Below are positions 26,198-34,088 of a DNA stretch of 36,835 nt, piece by piece. Origin of the DNA: Candidatus Auribacterota bacterium. GTDB lineage: Bacteria; Auribacterota; Tritonobacteria; UBA1439. The translations under genes and the position numbers were made by a program. Under the pieces are notes generated by a model. The model made no database searches. It was given only the letters and a program-made list of their open reading frames with translations, and was not told the DNA's origin. Positions within the stretch are counted from its first letter, which is position 1; each line of letters opens with the position of its first letter. Where the stretch lies: positions 1-36,835 of the forward strand of contig JAPLCW010000103.1 of NCBI GenBank assembly GCA_026392015.1, written 5' to 3'.

Positions 26198-26268
26198 AAC
26201 CACGAATTATTCGAATTATTTCTGCGGTATGATATTTCCCAATTCGCGTAATTCGTCCTATTCGTGGT
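26198..26268. repeat. imperfect palindrome, CCACGAATT family
   Basis: AAACCACGAATTATTCGAAT at the left faces AATTCGCGTAATTCGTCCTA and TTCGTGGT at the right. It is the same family as the inner palindrome at 20787-20838, and it ends 36 bp before the aconitase start. Confidence 0.75.
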
Positions 26269-26304
26269 GAGAAAGATATTTTCAAATTGAGGCAGCATCG
26301 GGTC

Positions 26305-28230
26305 ATGGGGAAATCAGTAACTGAAAAGATAATCGCGCGGCATCTCGTGGGGGGAGGGGCTGCCCCCGGCGGCGGGATTGCGCTGTGCATCGATCAGACC
26401 CTCACCCAGGATGCGACCGGAACGCTCGCTTTCCTCCAGTTCGAGGCGTTGGGCCGGGACAGGACCCATGCAGGGCTCTCGGTGAGCTACGTAGACCACA
26501 ACACCCTCCAGGCAGTGCCCGAGAATGCCGATGATCACCGCTACCTTGAAACAACGGCGGCCCGCTACGGCGTCTATTTCTCCCGCCCCGGCAACGGAAT
26601 CTGTCACCAGGTGCATCTCGAGAGGTTCGCGGTCCCCGGGGCAACGCTCCTCGGATCGGATAGCCATACCCCGACGAGCGGTGGGCTGGGGATGCTCGCT
26701 ATCGGTGCGGGAGGTCTGGACGTCGCCGCCGCGATGGCGGGCGAGCCTTTTTATCTTGCGATGCCCGAGGTGGTGCTTGTGAGGTTGGCCGGGAGGCTCA
26801 GGCCATGGGTTTCCGCGAAGGATATTATTCTGGAGGTATTACGCCGCTTCGGTGTCGGGTGGGGGAGAGGGAAAATCCTCGAGTACGGAGGGCAGGGCCT
26901 GGCATGGCTTAGCGTTCCCGAGCGGGCGACCATCGCAAATATGGGGACGGAGCTTGGCGCGACCTCGTCTGTTTTTCCCTCCGATGCGAGGGCGAGAGAG
27001 TTTCTTTCTGCGCAGCGGAGGGTGCGCGACTGGCGCCCGCTCCTTCCCGAGAGGGACGCCGGGTATGCGCATGTTGTCGATATCGATGTGGGGAAATTGG
27101 AGCCCCTGATCGCTCTCCCGCACAGCCCGGACAATGTTAGGCGCGTGAGCGAAATGAAGGGGATCAGGGTCGACCAGGTATGTATCGGGAGCTGTACCAA
27201 CTCCTCTCTGCGCGACATGCTGGAAGCGGCGGCAATGCTCAAGGGGCGCACGATTGCGCCGCACGTGAGCTTTACCGTTTCGCCCGGCTCGAAACAGATT
27301 TTCAGGATGATGGCGCGATGCGGCGCGCTCGACCTGATGATCGCCGCGGGAGCCAGGATGCTTGAGAACGCGTGCGGCCCGTGCATCGGCATGGGCCAGG
27401 CGCCCCCATCCGGAGGCGTCTCTCTACGGACGTTTAATCGCAATTTCAAAGGTCGTTCCGGAACTCCCGATGCGGAGATATATCTCGCAAGCACCGCTGC
27501 GGCGGTTGCCTCGGCGCTCGCGGGGGAGATTACCGATCCGAGGAAGCTCGGCGCGCCCGTGAAAGTGAGAGTGCCGGAGCGTTACCTCATCGACGATCGG
27601 ATGATCGTTCCACCGCCGAAAAAGCGCGCCGCGGTGCGTATCGTCAAGGGGCCGAATATCAAACCGCTTCCCCGGTTCGGGAAACTCTCGGACCGTATCG
27701 AGGGGGAGCTGCTGCTCGTGTGCGGGGATAACGTCAGTACCGACGACATCATGCCCGCGGGGGCCAAGTTCTTGCCGCTCCGTTCGAATATCCCCGCGCT
27801 CGCGGAACACGTATTCGAGAGGATTGACCCGTCTTTTGCGCGAAGGGCAAGGGAAGCGGGAAGCGGCTTCATCGTCGCAGGGGACAACTACGGCCAGGGA
27901 TCGAGCCGTGAACACGCCGCGCTTGCCCCGAGATTCCTCGGTGTTCGCGCGGTCATCGCCCGGTCGTTTGCGCGGATTCACCACGCGAATCTGGTCAACT
28001 TCGGCATCGCGCCGCTCACGCTGGTATCCGGCGATGACCTCCGCCACTTCCTCCGAGGGGATCTGTTGCGCGTGGAGGGGCTGCGCGCGGCGGTGAGTTC
28101 CGGCGGGGAGGTGCGTATCCGCACTGCGCGCAGGCGCGCTGAAATCCGCGCCCGCGTTTCTCTCAATGAGCGCTCACGCAAGATCCTTCTCGCGGGGGGG
28201 CTCCTCAATTTCATCAAGGAGCGGGGATGA
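26305..28230 (+). CDS. aconitate hydratase (Aquifex-type short form)
   Basis: The 641-residue protein matches the short aconitase form. Catalytic and cluster segments are DQTLTQDATG, SYVDHNTLQ, GSDSHTPTSGG, C in VCIGSCTNSSL, and the paired cysteines of NACGPCIGMGQ that bind the [4Fe-4S] cluster. The C-terminal swivel domain has GDNVSTDDIMPAG and GDNYGQGSSREHAAL. It interconverts citrate and isocitrate through cis-aconitate; a homoaconitase or isopropylmalate-type role is less likely because both domains are fused. ATG 26305 is preferred to TTG 26287. The next gene starts one base after the stop. Confidence 0.93.
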   Translation: MGKSVTEKIIARHLVGGGAAPGGGIALCIDQTLTQDATGTLAFLQFEALGRDRTHAGLSVSYVDHNTLQAVPENADDHRYLETTAARYGVYFSRPGNGICHQVHLERFAVPGATLLGSDSHTPTSGGLGMLAIGAGGLDVAAAMAGEPFYLAMPEVVLVRLAGRLRPWVSAKDIILEVLRRFGVGWGRGKILEYGGQGLAWLSVPERATIANMGTELGATSSVFPSDARAREFLSAQRRVRDWRPLLPERDAGYAHVVDIDVGKLEPLIALPHSPDNVRRVSEMKGIRVDQVCIGSCTNSSLRDMLEAAAMLKGRTIAPHVSFTVSPGSKQIFRMMARCGALDLMIAAGARMLENACGPCIGMGQAPPSGGVSLRTFNRNFKGRSGTPDAEIYLASTAAAVASALAGEITDPRKLGAPVKVRVPERYLIDDRMIVPPPKKRAAVRIVKGPNIKPLPRFGKLSDRIEGELLLVCGDNVSTDDIMPAGAKFLPLRSNIPALAEHVFERIDPSFARRAREAGSGFIVAGDNYGQGSSREHAALAPRFLGVRAVIARSFARIHHANLVNFGIAPLTLVSGDDLRHFLRGDLLRVEGLRAAVSSGGEVRIRTARRRAEIRARVSLNERSRKILLAGGLLNFIKERG

Positions 28231-28231
28231 C

Positions 28232-28771
28232 ATGACACTATCCGGAAAAGTCATTCACGTACTGCGGATCATCGCCCTCGCGGGTCTCCTCGCCCTTCCC
28301 GGGTGCGACAAACCTCGAAGCGATATCGCAGTTGTGGATGTTGACGCGGTTTTCAAAGACTATAAGAAATCGAAGGTAATCCACGAGGGCCTGGCGAAGG
28401 ATAAGGCCGATATGGAGTCGAAGGGGCAGGTGATGCTCGACGAGATCAATAAGCTCGTGAAGGAGTCGGAGATACTGAGCGATGAGGCGCGCAAAGAGCG
28501 TGAGAATCGCATACGGGAGAAGGGGGCGGCTCTCGAAGTCTACCGGCGCGGGGCGACGCAGAACCTTCTCGATCAGACGAACGAGGTGTACCAGAAACTG
28601 ACGGCCGATCTTCGTGCGGCGGCTGAAACAGTTGCCCGGAAGCGGGGTGTCAGGATCGTCTTTGATAGCTCTATGGTCGTTCAGTCCGGCAAGGACCTTG
28701 ACATTACCCCTGAGGTTACCGCGGAGCTCAACAGGATCTTCGATGAGGAAAGTCGAAAAGGGAAGAAGTAA
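28232..28771 (+). CDS. OmpH/Skp-like lipoprotein
   Basis: The 179-residue product begins with a hydrophobic leader and lipobox L22-PGC25, then a short VVDVDAVFKDYKKSK strand-helix, a long charged coiled coil (about 50-125) and a C-terminal VRIVFDSSMVVQSGKDLDITPEV segment. This is the Skp/OmpH layout, in which a trimer's helical tentacles hold unfolded outer-membrane proteins. Skp normally has a cleaved signal peptide; the lipobox suggests a membrane-anchored variant. ATG 28232 lies one base after the aconitase stop with AAGGAGCGGGG upstream, so it is very likely cotranscribed. Confidence 0.85.
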   Translation: MTLSGKVIHVLRIIALAGLLALPGCDKPRSDIAVVDVDAVFKDYKKSKVIHEGLAKDKADMESKGQVMLDEINKLVKESEILSDEARKERENRIREKGAALEVYRRGATQNLLDQTNEVYQKLTADLRAAAETVARKRGVRIVFDSSMVVQSGKDLDITPEVTAELNRIFDEESRKGKK

Positions 28772-28951
28772 ACGGGAGCTAATGGGACAATTAGAGGGGA
28801 CATCAAGAACATTCCCTCCCCCCTTGAGGGGGAGGGTAAGGGTGGGGGGTGCGCTATCTCCCGGTAACTGATATATCACAAGGGCGGGGCTTTAACCCGC
28901 TGTCGGCTTCTCTCCCGATCCCAATGTTCTATCCAGGGATGAACAGCTGTT
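28772..28951. repeat. intergenic repeat with GAAGGGGGAGG-type block
   Basis: About 28815-28850 is a copy of the CCTCCCC...GAGGGGGAGGGTAAGGGTGG block also seen at 3040, 32555 and 35780. A TAATGGGACAATTAGAGGGG stretch near 28781 resembles one terminal repeat of the GTAA-ended MITEs and may be a solo end. Confidence 0.5.
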
Positions 28952-29332
28952 GTGAATAACGCGAGAGAACGGTATGCGGCACCTTCCCTGAAAAAGAGGG
29001 GGGATCCCCGCTCCGGATTGAGAGCGAGATGCAGCCGCCCCGACCGCCGCAGGAAGAAGAAGAGTTGCACGAAAGCGGAACTGAGGCGGCGCACGCGTGC
29101 CCACCTCGCTGCGGCGCGTGAACAAATATCGGTCGTGAACAGAATCCAGGCGATTGACGCGCAGAGGGTGCATCTCGAGCAGGCGATCCGCCACTTGGAG
29201 GCCGTCCTCCAGGAGAGGGGGGGGAGCCACTTGCTCAGGCTCCAGCTCGCGTTCTGCAAAGAGCGTCTCTGGGAGCTGGAAAAGGGGATCGCGGCGGTCC
29301 AGCCGTTGGAAATTATGCTGGACGGAGAATAG
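28952..29332 (+). CDS. small coiled-coil hypothetical protein
   Basis: This 126-residue ORF has a very basic N-terminal third (RRRKKK near 33-38) and a helical second half with heptad-like Leu/Ala spacing from about residue 45 to 115. No family is recognised. It uses a GTG start with no obvious ribosome site, and overlapping open frames exist on the other strand, so it may be spurious. The ordered C-terminal half favours it being real. Confidence 0.4.
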   Translation: MNNARERYAAPSLKKRGDPRSGLRARCSRPDRRRKKKSCTKAELRRRTRAHLAAAREQISVVNRIQAIDAQRVHLEQAIRHLEAVLQERGGSHLLRLQLAFCKERLWELEKGIAAVQPLEIMLDGE

Positions 29333-29379
29333 ATCGGTGGGAAAACGGTGAGTTGACCGGTTGCCTTCAATTTTGCATG

Positions 29380-29534
29380 GTAATGGGTCAGTTTCGTTGG
29401 GGTCTAGAATAGTATCCCCTCCCCCTCCGAAGAGGAGCCTGTGCTGTCGAAGACCCTGAGCGCAGTCGAAGGGACCCTGCCGAAGCAAGGGCTGGGGTGG
29501 GGGTGTATCTGCCACCCCATAACTGTCCAATTAC
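29380..29534. mobile_element. MITE, GTAA-ended family, copy with 8-bp TSD
   Basis: The 155-bp element starts GTAATGGGTCAGTTTCG and ends with a sequence whose complement reads GTAATTGGACAGTTATGGGG. Perfect 8-bp direct repeats TTTGCATG flank it at 29372-29379 and 29535-29542. The interior has CCGAAGAGGAG and GAGCGCAGTCGAAGGGA words instead of the core of the other copies. Confidence 0.85.
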
Positions 29535-29556
29535 TTTGCATGAACGATAGACACTG

Positions 29557-29979
29557 ATGTCTAATCGAAGCCAGAGAATCTCAACATTGTTTTGCACATA
29601 TTGTTCATCTCGAAAGAGGAAAGCCCGCGGTACGCTCCCCGCCATCAGGCGCTACCTCTCGCCGAGGATCGGGTATGTGTACCGCGAGAGCAAGCGCGCG
29701 GGTGCCCGCTTCGCGATCCTCTCGGGCCGGTTCGGTCTCCTGGGCCCTTATCAGAAGATTCCATACTATGACCATCTTCTGCAGCCGGACGAGATCAACA
29801 CGCTGCTTCCTCGGATGACGGGTTTCTTAAAGAAAAAAGGGTATCGCTCCGTCCGTTTCTACCATGAGCCCGTGCGCAATTTCCCTCAGCTCAGGCCGTA
29901 CATTAAGGCTATTAAACTCGCCTGCCGGATGGCCGATGTTCGCCTGGAACTGGTGTTGCTTCCCCCTCTTTCTTCCTGA
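29557..29979 (+). CDS. DUF6884-like protein
   Basis: The 140-residue protein shows the features I associate with DUF6884 and the tRNA-guanine-transglycosylase-related fold: an N-terminal CSSRK motif (C16-SSRK), ARFAILSGRFGLL near 50-62 and KIPYYDHLL near 67-75. Family members have been linked to modified-base or nucleotide chemistry, but the activity is not established. The start has no clear ribosome site; the MITE at 29380-29534 lies just upstream and its direct repeat ends 14 bp before the ATG. Confidence 0.65.
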   Translation: MSNRSQRISTLFCTYCSSRKRKARGTLPAIRRYLSPRIGYVYRESKRAGARFAILSGRFGLLGPYQKIPYYDHLLQPDEINTLLPRMTGFLKKKGYRSVRFYHEPVRNFPQLRPYIKAIKLACRMADVRLELVLLPPLSS

Positions 29980-30271
29980 GTGAGCAGAGCAACATCTCCA
30001 GGAACTTCTCCTGCGCCTTCGCTTTAATGTGTTTGCTATGCGTGTATGCGGATATTGTTACCGAGGGAAGCAGGTGGCTGAGTTGCCGTGTGGAGAGCTC
30101 CTTTTTCCAACTTTGCGGCGCGTGCGTGCATCTCCAGTCGATATCGCGATCAGAAATGGTAAGGCGTGGGTAGTAATAATGAGAGATCAGCACCAGCCCG
30201 ATCTCCAGTACGGTCAGGAGGAGTACTATTAAATGAAGAGTAGAAGGATACGTTTCACGAGTGATACGCAA
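29912..30271 (-). CDS. possible small membrane protein, weak
   Basis: A 119-residue frame on the minus strand, starting with TTG, encodes one clear hydrophobic segment (LHLIVLLLTVLEIGLVLI) followed by polar sequence with no recognised domain. It overlaps the end of the DUF6884-like gene on the other strand by 68 bp. No ribosome site or homology is evident; a 67-residue plus-strand frame competes for the same DNA. Confidence 0.2.
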   Translation of the reverse strand: MRITRETYPSTLHLIVLLLTVLEIGLVLISHYYYPRLTISDRDIDWRCTHAPQSWKKELSTRQLSHLLPSVTISAYTHSKHIKAKAQEKFLEMLLCSLRKKEGEATPVPGEHRPSGRRV

Positions 30272-30568
30272 TCAGGATGAAGGTCAGTTATCGGAGGGTG
30301 AGAGGATTGTTTTTTTACGCTTTCCCCTTCTCTCTGTGGTAAGAATAATGAATGCGGGATCTTCTTACTTTACACCTTGCACTCTACATTTTTGTTGCTG
30401 TGGAAACCGGGAGTTCCTTCGACTCGCTCGTTCCATCACGCCTGCGAGTCACTTCGTCCGCTCAGGATAAACTCATCCCTGTGGGGGTTCTCCTCACCCC
30501 ACAATGGCAGTGAATATTGGTTTTTCTTACTTTACACCTTACACTTTACACTTTTGTTGCTGTAGTAA
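30272..30568. other. intergenic region with a direct repeat
   Basis: A block of about 43 bp, CTTACTTTACACCTT...TTTTGTTGCTG, occurs twice in the same orientation, at about 30360-30402 and 30521-30563. Between them are CCTTCGACTCGC and GTGGGG...CCCCAC inverted words. No gene is visible. Confidence 0.6.
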
Positions 30569-30655
30569 TGGTGCGGAAGGGGGGAGTCGAACCCCCATCC
30601 CGTTGCCAGGACTGCGCCCTGAACGCAGCGCGTCTGCCAGTTCCGCCACTTCCGC
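30569..30655 (-). tRNA. tRNA-Leu (CAG)
   Basis: On the minus strand the 87-nt sequence folds as a class-II tRNA. The acceptor is GCGGAAG/CTTCCGC with discriminator A and an encoded CCA. The anticodon arm is CTGCG-TTCAGGG-CGCAG, giving anticodon CAG, and there is a variable arm and a GGTTCGACTCC T-loop. It has its own strong promoter. Confidence 0.95.
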
Positions 30656-30668
30656 ACTTTGCGCCCAT

Positions 30669-30697
30669 ATTGTAGAGCATCGTTCCTCACATGTCAA
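30669..30697 (-). promoter_or_regulatory. promoter of tRNA-Leu
   Basis: On the minus strand a perfect TTGACA (30697-30692) and TACAAT (30674-30669) are spaced 17 bp. The start would lie about 7-8 bases before the tRNA 5' end. Confidence 0.8.
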
Positions 30698-30739
30698 CCG
30701 TGAGCCCCGGCTCGTAACCGCGCCCCATAACCCAGCCTC

Positions 30740-31297
30740 GTAGCCGAGACTTCAGTCTCGGCGATCCCCTGAAATCCAAGCCTCCCCGCGCCCATAACTG
30801 GGCCCCGTAGCCGGGCCTTCAGTCTCTGTGACCACCGGCGTGAAAGTTCCTGATTTCACCGGTTTGCAGATGTACCTAAAACTTGGCACGCGGCTTGCCG
30901 TAAATGGCCTGCAATTGCATTCTACATGTCTTTATGAACGCACTATGATCGCTTTCGGCCCAAGATAGCCGGGCCTTCAGTCCCAGCGGATCCTCGACTT
31001 TTACGCTGTAGCCGAGACTTCAATCCCAGCGAATATTTGACCTCTACCCTGTGTAGCCGGGCCTTCAGTCCCAGCGGATCTTCGCCCTTCCCCCTGTGTA
31101 GCCGGGCCTTCAGTCCCAGCGGATCTCCGACCTTTCCCATGCAGCCGAGACTTCAGTCCCAGCGGATCCCTGACTTCTCCCCGTAGCCAAGCCTTCAGGC
31201 TCGGCGGATCCCTGACTTTTACGCTGCAGCCGAGACTTCAATCCCGACGAATCTTCGACCTCTACCCTGTGTAGCCGGGCCTTCAGGCCCGGCGATT
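30740..31297. repeat. tandem array of GCCGGGCCTTCAG hairpin units
   Basis: Ten units of the form GTAGCCGGGCCTTCAG or GTAGCCGAGACTTCAG occur. Two are isolated, near 30740 and 30807, and eight are nearly head-to-tail from 30965 to 31297 at about 42-45 bp spacing. Intact units fold as hairpins around TTCA (GCCGAGAC-TTCA-GTCTCGGC, GCCGGGCC-TTCA-GGCCCGGC). Several units join a GCCGGGCC left arm to a GTCCCAGC right arm, so the hairpin is broken. The sequences between the hairpins are also alike, so this is a tandem repeat and not a CRISPR array. Confidence 0.85.
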
Positions 31298-31378
31298 CCG
31301 CGACGGCATGGAGACAGTTACAATGAAATCATGGTAAAATCATCCATCACGAATTATCATATTGAACCAAGGCGAATC

Positions 31379-32383
31379 ATGATCGATATCAAAAGAAAAT
31401 TGCTGCTTGCGGTGCTCTTGATCGCGGCGCTGTTCGTTGTGGGAGTGGCCGGCTATGTCTTGGTGGAGGGCTGGACGGTCTTCGATGCAATCTATATGAC
31501 CGTGATAACGATTGCGACGGTGGGGTATGGCGAGGTCCATCCCCTCTCTCCCTACGGGAGGGTCTTCACTATATTTCTTATTTTGTTTGGAATGGGCACA
31601 TTTATCTATGCCTTGAGTACGATCACCGCCTTTATCCTCGAAGGGGAGTTCGGCGGATATCTGAGGAGGAAGAAAGTGAAAAGCAGAATAGGCAAACTTG
31701 AGAATCACTATATTGTGTGCGGTTCCGGGGATATCGCCCGCTATGTTATCCGCGAGCTTCATAAATGCGCCTGCATATTTGTCGTCGTGGATAATCACTC
31801 GGCAAATATCGAGAGGTTGCGTGAGGATATTGGCGAGGATATCCTGTGGCTGGAAGGGAATCCCGCGGAAGACCGTGTCCTTCTGCAAGCGGGAGTGGAA
31901 CGGGCAAAAGGGTTTGTCAGCGCGCTCGAAACGGATAAGGATAATCTCATTGTGGTGATGACAGCGAAGAGCCTCAATCCGAAGGTCAGGATTATCACGA
32001 GGGCTGTGGACGAATGCTGTTCGGCGAAAATGTCGAAGGCGGGTGCGGACGCGGTCGTTTCCGCTGAATTTATCGGGGGCATGCGTATGGCCTCGGAGTT
32101 GATCCGCCCGTCGGTTGTATCGTTTCTCGATAAGATGCTCCGTGGGAGCGACAGCACCTTCCGCGTGGAGCAGATCGAGATCGAGCCCGGTTCCTCGCTC
32201 GTAGGCAAAACAATCGGAGAGGCAAGCATCTGTGATACGGCGGGCCTCGCGCTGGTCGCGGTGGAGAGTAAAAAAACCGGGGCGTATGATCATGTGCCGA
32301 GGAGCTCCCGCGTTATCACCGCAGACGATATCCTCATCGTCATCGGATCCCCCGAGCGCATAGAGAATTTCAGGAGATCATGA
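31379..32383 (+). CDS. two-TM potassium channel with RCK (TrkA-N) domain
   Basis: The 334-residue protein has two membrane helices (about 8-28 and 62-86) around a pore loop with the selectivity filter T47-VGYG51. It then has an RCK/TrkA-N domain beginning HYIVCGSGDIA and a TrkA-C-like domain (IEIEPGSSLVGKTIGEA...ILIVIGSPE). The nucleotide loop reads GSGDIA rather than GxGxxG. Such channels let K+ cross the inner membrane and are gated by ligand binding to the RCK ring. ATG 31379 with AAGGCG upstream is preferred; ATG 31331 would add 16 residues without conserved content. Confidence 0.92.
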   Translation: MIDIKRKLLLAVLLIAALFVVGVAGYVLVEGWTVFDAIYMTVITIATVGYGEVHPLSPYGRVFTIFLILFGMGTFIYALSTITAFILEGEFGGYLRRKKVKSRIGKLENHYIVCGSGDIARYVIRELHKCACIFVVVDNHSANIERLREDIGEDILWLEGNPAEDRVLLQAGVERAKGFVSALETDKDNLIVVMTAKSLNPKVRIITRAVDECCSAKMSKAGADAVVSAEFIGGMRMASELIRPSVVSFLDKMLRGSDSTFRVEQIEIEPGSSLVGKTIGEASICDTAGLALVAVESKKTGAYDHVPRSSRVITADDILIVIGSPERIENFRRS

Positions 32384-32529
32384 TGGGAGATTTCTTGCTT
32401 CCCGATTACGCGGCTGCCGGGCATGGTAGCTCTGATGACGACATGATGTTGCAACACGTGCGCAGGGCGCATGATGACATGACTGTACTCCCTCAGGCTA
32501 AAGCAAAATGGTTATCTCCCGTTTTGTGA
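32380..32529 (+). CDS. possible 49-residue ORF coupled to the channel gene
   Basis: An ATG overlaps the channel stop codon as ATGA and opens a 49-codon frame rich in Asp, Met and His near the middle. Its last third runs into a dispersed repeat block. No family is recognised and it may be chance. Confidence 0.2.
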   Translation: MMGDFLLPDYAAAGHGSSDDDMMLQHVRRAHDDMTVLPQAKAKWLSPVL

Positions 32530-32756
32530 GGGGTGCGTTAGCTATTCCCTCCCCTCTTTGAAGGGGGAGCCTGTCCTGAGCGAAGTCGAAGAAAGGTCAG
32601 GAGTGGGTGATGCGATTACCCCCGAACATGAATGTCACATAACAATATGGCGACTATTACGTGCTGCAGACGCATACCCCCTCCCCCGCCCCTCTCGTGG
32701 CAAGCTCTGAACAAGCTCCCTTTTAAGCGCGGAGGGGACGGTAAGGTGGGATACAT
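32384..32756. other. intergenic region with GAAGGGGGAG-type repeat
   Basis: Apart from the short possible ORF, about 32530-32600 is a copy of the CTCCCCTCTTTGAAGGGGGAG block with a GAGCGAAGTCGAAG word. A second, partial block with CCCTCCCCCGCCCC lies near 32680. An AAGGTGGG site before ATG 32757 serves the next gene. Confidence 0.55.
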
Positions 32757-33599
32757 ATGACACCGCTCGAATTCACCCTCATCAATTTCGCCATCTCCTG
32801 CGGTGCGGGAGTGCTCGGCGCACTCCTCGGCATCGGGGGAGGGGTGATTCTGGTCCCCGCACTCACACTCCTCCTCGGTGTCGACATACGTTGCGCGGCG
32901 GGGGCTTCGATTATTTCCGTCATCGCGACCTCGATAGGCTCGTCATCCATGTACATTAAAAGCGGCATGGCGAACATGCGTCTCGCGATGTTCCTTGAGG
33001 TGGGGACTGTGTCCGGGGCGCTCATGGGGGCATTTGCTGCGGGTGTCATCAGCAGCCGGTGGCTCCATATTATTTTTGCCCTCGTGCTCTTTTACATCGC
33101 CTATGCCATGTTTCGAGGCCGGGAGGTGGACTCCAAGGTGAGCACTGCCTGTGACAACTGGGCGAAGCGGCTCAGGCTGGGAGGTTGCTACCATGACGAA
33201 TCGAAAGGAAAGGAAATTTGTTACGGTGTGCGGCATACGCCGGAAGGTCTGGGCGTGAGCTGCATCGCCGGCGTAATGAGCGGGTTGCTCGGTCTAGGCG
33301 GGGGTTTCATGAAGGTTCCCGCGATGAATCTGATGATGGGCGTGCCTTTTAAAGCGGCATCCACTACCAGCAACTTCATGATAGGGGTAACGGCGGCTGC
33401 CGGAGCAGGCGTATATTTTGCGCGAGGGGATATACTGCCGTTTGTCGCCGCTCCCATCGCCACGGGCGTTATAATGGGATCGTTACTAGGCGCAAGGCTT
33501 ATGAAAAGGGTGCATGGTAGAATGCTCAGTATCTTGTTTGCCGTGCTGCTTTGCTGGATGGCGTTCCAGATGTTCTGGAAAGGGATCTCCCTTGTATGA
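32757..33599 (+). CDS. TauE/SafE-family anion exporter
   Basis: The 280-residue protein has two homologous halves, each opening with a glycine-rich hairpin motif (GALLGIGGGVILVPAL near 20-36 and GLLGLGGGFMKVPAMN near 178-193), and about eight membrane segments. This is the TauE/SafE (DUF81) family, which exports sulfite, sulfoacetate or other small organosulfur anions. An insert of about 45 residues with a CxnC pair separates the halves. AAGGTGGG precedes the ATG. The DUF1634 gene overlaps its stop as ATGA. Confidence 0.9.
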   Translation: MTPLEFTLINFAISCGAGVLGALLGIGGGVILVPALTLLLGVDIRCAAGASIISVIATSIGSSSMYIKSGMANMRLAMFLEVGTVSGALMGAFAAGVISSRWLHIIFALVLFYIAYAMFRGREVDSKVSTACDNWAKRLRLGGCYHDESKGKEICYGVRHTPEGLGVSCIAGVMSGLLGLGGGFMKVPAMNLMMGVPFKAASTTSNFMIGVTAAAGAGVYFARGDILPFVAAPIATGVIMGSLLGARLMKRVHGRMLSILFAVLLCWMAFQMFWKGISLV

Positions 33600-34033
33600 A
33601 TAGTATGAAAAATCAAACGGGGCGCTGCGAAGCCGATCGGCCTCTGGCTGACCGGATGGAAAGCCTTGAAGAACTGATCAGCGTAGTACTTCGCATATCG
33701 GTCATAACCGCATTAATTGTGATCGTTGCGGGAGTGGTCGTGAGCTTTGTGCGCCATCCGGACTGGATTGGATCGGGGAATGCGCTTCCCGCTCTCAAGA
33801 CTGGCGCAGAGGGAAGGATTCATAGCCTCTCCCAGGTCGGGACGGGGCTGCGCGACTACAGGGGACGGTCTATCATAATGGGCGGCCTGTTGTTCTTGAT
33901 CATGGTCCCCGTCATCCGTGTGGCCGTTTCCGCTATTATATTTTTCCGCCAACGAGACTGGATTTACACTATTCTGACATCCGCGGTACTCCTGGGCCTG
34001 ATTATCTCCTTCCTGCTTGGTGCCACCGGGTAA
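33596..34033 (+). CDS. DUF1634 membrane protein
   Basis: The 145-residue product has three membrane helices (about residues 28-50, 88-110 and 120-142) and belongs to DUF1634. Genes of this family are routinely next to TauE/SafE exporters, and here the ATG overlaps the exporter's stop codon (ATGA), so both are translated together. It may be an accessory subunit; that is inference. The open frame extends upstream to 33551 inside tauE, but the overlap start is more natural. Confidence 0.88.
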   Translation: MNSMKNQTGRCEADRPLADRMESLEELISVVLRISVITALIVIVAGVVVSFVRHPDWIGSGNALPALKTGAEGRIHSLSQVGTGLRDYRGRSIIMGGLLFLIMVPVIRVAVSAIIFFRQRDWIYTILTSAVLLGLIISFLLGATG

Positions 34034-34088
34034 CACGGCGATGGTTCTGAAGGCGTGAAATATTCGGGATTACATTTCTTGATGCGCA

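Larger units (their letters stand above)
25938..26304. other. intergenic region with word repeats and palindromes
   Basis: The gap holds an AT-rich run of TCAAAATTCAAAA words (about 25970-26030) with no matching arm, a palindrome at 26090-26164 and another at 26198-26268. No gene is visible. Confidence 0.65.

Noticed and set aside
28892..29530. 212-codon minus-strand frame
   Set aside because: It runs antisense through the small coiled-coil ORF and into a MITE, with no recognised domain.
30943..31140. 65-codon minus-strand frame with repeated GLKARLHR words
   Set aside because: It is a translation of the hairpin tandem array, not a gene.
30965..31297. CRISPR array
   Set aside because: The repeats are hairpins with similar intervening sequence, the units vary, and there are no cas genes.
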